From the NCBI GenBank assembly GCA_910577065.1, contig CAJTLD010000131.1:1-6947 (forward strand): DNA of 6,947 nt, in the 5' to 3' direction. Under the pieces are notes generated by a model. That model was not told where the DNA came from and made no database searches. It worked only from the letters and a program-made list of their open reading frames with translations. Source of the stretch: an uncultured Lachnospiraceae bacterium. Lineage in GTDB: Bacteria; Bacillota; Clostridia; Lachnospirales; Lachnospiraceae. A program made the position numbers and the translations under genes. Position 1 is the first letter of the stretch, and each line of letters begins with the position of its first letter. This document shows, in pieces, positions 4,706 to 6,947 of the stretch.

Positions 4706-5698
4706 TTAAAGTACAGCTTTGCCATATTGCCTGAAATACTCTTTTGCCTTGCCTGCAGGAATTTTTAATTTCCTCTGAAGGCGTTCTATTACATCCGGTT
4801 CAGGCAGGCCATATTCCAAACCGCTTTCTATGATCTCAACAGCCCTTCCTTCCAAAATGCCTTCTGCTTTTCCTTCTGCTTTTCCTTCTTTTCTTGTTTC
4901 TTCAAATACTGCCCACATATCCGCCTCTCCCTTCCTACCCAATAAATTATAATCTATCCGGCAATTTGCCGCCCCTGCTACTGCCATCAGCACAGAACGG
5001 TCTACGTGATGTTCTTTTGCATATGCAATCGCTTTTTCTTTTGTTTCCTTGTGCGTACTCTTTTTATCGCCCAAAAGTTCCAGCATATTAAATAAATCTA
5101 TATTGTTTATGTTATGCAATTTCAAATCATTTTTCTTTGCTTCCACAAGCAACAGTTTATAATCGTTTACGAATGGCCTCCATGCTGTAGGAATATGCAG
5201 CATTTCATGAAGTGTTACGGCGCCATCCCATGTCTTTTCACCATAATATACTAATATAGTTATAACCGGCACTAATTTATCCGTTTTTTTCATACGGGAA
5301 AGGTATTCGTCCTCTTGCATTCCAACAGACGTCTTGTAATTTGCCGCATTTTTGTCATATTGTTTTTTATACACGCTGTAATCGTATCCCATTATCCGCA
5401 TAGGCATTGCATAGTGAATGTGCTCCTGATGCTCCAGCCCAAGCAATACAAACTGTATCCCACTCGCATTTGAAACCTTGCGTATCTTAATGTTATCCCG
5501 AAAAGTTTCTATGGATTCCGCTATATCCCTGTGTTCCATAACCGTAGAATCTTCCGTATCGTCATCTTCCAGTTCATCCGGCCTGATAACCTGCGCCCCG
5601 CCAAATAAAACAGCGTTAAACAGGTCTGCAAACTGTGCATTATCTCTCCAGTAATTTTTTAATATGGTGTCTGGCTTTATTTGATTCTTCTTTGGCAT
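4706..5698 (-). CDS. Rpn-family PD-(D/E)XK nuclease / putative transposase-like protein
   Basis: This is a 330-residue protein of the Rpn (recombination-promoting nuclease, COG5464-like) group common in gut Clostridia. An N-terminal PD-(D/E)XK fold is indicated by the FADLFNAVLFGG helix (23-34), Asp68 in FRDNIKI, and Glu89-His-Gln91 in LGLEHQ, the E-x-Q form of the active site. The family signature YYGEKTWDGAVTLHEML follows (151-167). The C-terminus has the typical Gly-Lys-Ala-Glu-Gly repeat (EGKAEGKAEG, 271-280) and a small helical end. Relatives nick or cut DNA in vitro and raise recombination; the biological role is unsettled. The start at 5698 is chosen because AAAGGAG (5710-5716) lies 11 bases upstream. 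An in-frame ATG at 5734 lies within the promoter and has no ribosome site. The gene follows the MntP-like gene on the same strand but has its own promoter. Confidence 0.88.
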   Translation of the reverse strand: MPKKNQIKPDTILKNYWRDNAQFADLFNAVLFGGAQVIRPDELEDDDTEDSTVMEHRDIAESIETFRDNIKIRKVSNASGIQFVLLGLEHQEHIHYAMPMRIMGYDYSVYKKQYDKNAANYKTSVGMQEDEYLSRMKKTDKLVPVITILVYYGEKTWDGAVTLHEMLHIPTAWRPFVNDYKLLLVEAKKNDLKLHNINNIDLFNMLELLGDKKSTHKETKEKAIAYAKEHHVDRSVLMAVAGAANCRIDYNLLGRKGEADMWAVFEETRKEGKAEGKAEGILEGRAVEIIESGLEYGLPEPDVIERLQRKLKIPAGKAKEYFRQYGKAVL

Positions 5699-5725
5699 AA
5701 TGGCAAGCGCTCCTTTACTGCTCTC

Positions 5726-5754
5726 AGTATACAATCAAACGAATTGTATTTCAA
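5726..5754 (-). promoter_or_regulatory. Sigma-A promoter of the Rpn gene, overlapping a palindrome
   Basis: On the minus strand TTGAAA (5754-5749), a 17-base spacer and TATACT (5731-5726) form a near-consensus promoter with five of six matches in each box. The palindrome ATACAAT-N7-ATTGTAT (5729-5735 and 5743-5749) spans from the -10 to the edge of the -35, as an operator would. Transcription should begin near 5719, which supports the Rpn start at 5698. Confidence 0.75.
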
Positions 5755-5757
5755 GCT

Positions 5758-6333
5758 TCATTTTCCCGTAAGCCAAATCCCGACGCCATACCCCCACATC
5801 AGACCCGCCCCCGCCGCGTAAGCCGCTCCCTTTTGCGGCGCTCCAAAGCAATACCCCGTATAAGCCCCCGCAATTACCGCAGCCGCGGAAACACACACCG
5901 CCAAAACCATTCCGGCCGCCGCATCCGTCCCCAAAAGCCCAAATGCAACTCCCGCCAGCAGCATATATCCCCCTGCCCGTACCATTGCCCGCAAAATGCC
6001 GTTCCGGTTAAAGCGTTCTGCCCTGTGCTCATAAATTCGTTCTCTGTGCAGCGCCCCCGCGGCCAGATGCATGCCAAGCCATGTAAAAGCCGCCAGCATA
6101 ATCCCGTTCCCGGGAACTGCCAGACTCCAAACAGACCTCTCTTTCTCAAGTATTACGGCAGCGGCCAGGTTTCCGGCGTACAAAGCGGCCGCCTGCCAGG
6201 CGCACACCAGAAAACAGACAGACAGCAGCCCTTTCTTTTCAATTTTTGCAACCAGGGAGCCTTCACGCTCCATGGCTGCAAATACGTCCAGAGACACTCC
6301 CCCGATAATCAATAAGCGTTCCACCCAGTTCAT
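5758..6333 (-). CDS. Small integral membrane protein, divergent MntP/YtaF-like
   Basis: This 191-residue, strongly hydrophobic protein has about five to six predicted membrane segments (roughly 5-20, 37-62, 73-94, 118-135, 140-163, 170-188). The N-terminus, LLIIGGVSLDVFA with Asp16, matches the first signature of MntP manganese exporters (GMSMDAFA, Asp16 in E. coli). The C-terminal half, with GVAFGLLG, GAYTGYCFG and a Gly-rich last helix, also follows the MntP pattern. The second signature aspartate (SLDA in MntP) is absent; a Gly-Gly-Tyr-Met stretch takes its place, so manganese export is uncertain. The start is supported by AAAGGAG five bases upstream. It lies 24 bases downstream of the heptad-repeat membrane protein gene and is probably in its operon. 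The MntP link is by eye only. Confidence 0.6.
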   Translation of the reverse strand: MNWVERLLIIGGVSLDVFAAMEREGSLVAKIEKKGLLSVCFLVCAWQAAALYAGNLAAAVILEKERSVWSLAVPGNGIMLAAFTWLGMHLAAGALHRERIYEHRAERFNRNGILRAMVRAGGYMLLAGVAFGLLGTDAAAGMVLAVCVSAAAVIAGAYTGYCFGAPQKGAAYAAGAGLMWGYGVGIWLTGK

Positions 6334-6357
6334 AACCGCTCCTTTGCCGGCGCTCCT

Positions 6358-6947
6358 TTAATCCTGCTCTGCTTTCACAGCACCGGTCTTTATGATAAAT
6401 TTTACGTTTCCTGCCGTATGGCCCGCCTTGCCGCCGAACGATTCGTATTCCTTCCCGGCGTCCATAACCGCCTGAATGCGGTCCGCCAGTTCCTTTACGT
6501 CGCCGTGATAGCTGTTCACCATTTTTTCAATGCCTTCTTCGTCAAATTCCACAATGCCGTCCGCCAGCTCCTTAGAACCGCCGGAAAGCTTTTTCACGCC
6601 GTCTGCAAGCTGGTTTTCTCCGTCTGCAAGCTTTGCGGCGCCGCTGTTTAATTCCCCGTTTTTGGAAGCTAAGGTCTGGCTTCCGGTATATAGCTTATCA
6701 ATCCCTTCGGTCAGAAGCGGCATTTTCCCGGACATTCCCTGCACCGCGTCGTTTAACGCCGACATCCCGCTTACCAGGCTGTGGCCTGAACTGCCGTCTT
6801 TTTTCTCAATGCTTTGCGCGGCGGCTTTTTTTGCCTGCTCCGCTCCTTCTATGGCTGCCTGGCCCGCCGCCTGGCCTGCGGCGGTTTTAGCGGCGGCCTT
6901 TACGCTTTCCGCCATACCCGTCCCGATACTGCCCTTTGCCTGTTCCG
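6358..6947 (-). CDS. C-terminal end of a large membrane/surface protein with XXG heptad repeats (partial)
   Basis: The reading frame is open to the right edge of the window, so this is the last 195 residues of a longer protein; the ATG at 6915 is internal. The visible part begins with an Ala/Gly-rich helical stretch. Eight consecutive heptads of the form GxxxLxx follow (6538-6705, for example GAAKLAD, GENQLAD, GSKELAD), expected to form an extended extracellular helical stalk. It ends with a conserved-looking GNVKFIIKTGAV near the C-terminus. Such heptads are known in YhgE/Pip phage-infection proteins and in Firmicute MMPL (RND-type) transporters. The end in a soluble domain, with no final membrane segments, favours the MMPL-type protein. 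The 5' part is needed to decide. The MntP-like gene follows at 24 bases, so the two are probably cotranscribed. Confidence 0.65.
   Translation of the reverse strand, partial: EQAKGSIGTGMAESVKAAAKTAAGQAAGQAAIEGAEQAKKAAAQSIEKKDGSSGHSLVSGMSALNDAVQGMSGKMPLLTEGIDKLYTGSQTLASKNGELNSGAAKLADGENQLADGVKKLSGGSKELADGIVEFDEEGIEKMVNSYHGDVKELADRIQAVMDAGKEYESFGGKAGHTAGNVKFIIKTGAVKAEQD

Noticed and set aside
5699..5734. Longer start of the Rpn gene at 5734
   Set aside because: That ATG lies in the spacer of a near-consensus promoter, has no ribosome site, and would be upstream of the predicted transcription start.
6538..6705. Heptad-coding DNA as a tandem nucleotide repeat
   Set aside because: The repeat is at protein level (GxxxLxx); the DNA units have diverged, so slippage-type variation is unlikely.

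Overview
The window looks like the chromosome of a motile, anaerobic Firmicute, most likely a Lachnospiraceae-type Clostridium. The evidence is the strong AAGGAGG-type ribosome sites, a flagellin of the gut-Clostridia type behind a CsrA-like gene, a siroheme sulfite/nitrite reductase, an Rpn-family nuclease and a heptad (XXG) repeat membrane protein. The genus cannot be fixed from sequence alone.

The left 785 bases form the most interesting part, a probable self-contained DNA inversion switch. A short tyrosine recombinase gene with all catalytic residues lies between two copies of a 21-bp sequence in inverted orientation (1-21 and 758-778). The left copy is cut by the window edge. Inside the left end lies a near-perfect sigma-28 (SigD/FliA) flagellar promoter, TAAA-N15-GCCGAAAT, now pointing left out of the window. 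Inside the right end lies a rho-independent terminator pointing right. Inversion would place the flagellar promoter about 75 bases upstream of a divergent csrA-like gene (817-1074) and the flagellin gene (1166-2773). In the orientation shown, these two genes have no convincing promoter. This resembles the Salmonella Hin/fljBA phase switch, but with a tyrosine recombinase and a CsrA-like RNA-binding protein as operon partner.

The flagellin leader (1075-1165) carries a perfect hairpin with a CGGA loop and a second GGA motif in the Shine-Dalgarno. This is the layout expected for CsrA control of flagellin translation, so transcription (inversion) and translation (CsrA) may both be controlled here. 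A strong terminator closes the flagellin unit at 2794-2818.

The middle holds an intergenic stretch (2819-3100) with weak regulatory signals, then a complete 510-residue nitrite/sulfite reductase on the + strand. A hairpin at 4652-4682 separates it from a convergent minus-strand block. Read from right to left, that block is the C-terminal end of a large membrane protein with heptad repeats (6358 to the window edge), a 191-residue divergent MntP-like membrane protein (5758-6333) 24 bases downstream, and an Rpn/PD-(D/E)XK protein (4706-5698) with its own good sigma-A promoter overlapping a palindrome.
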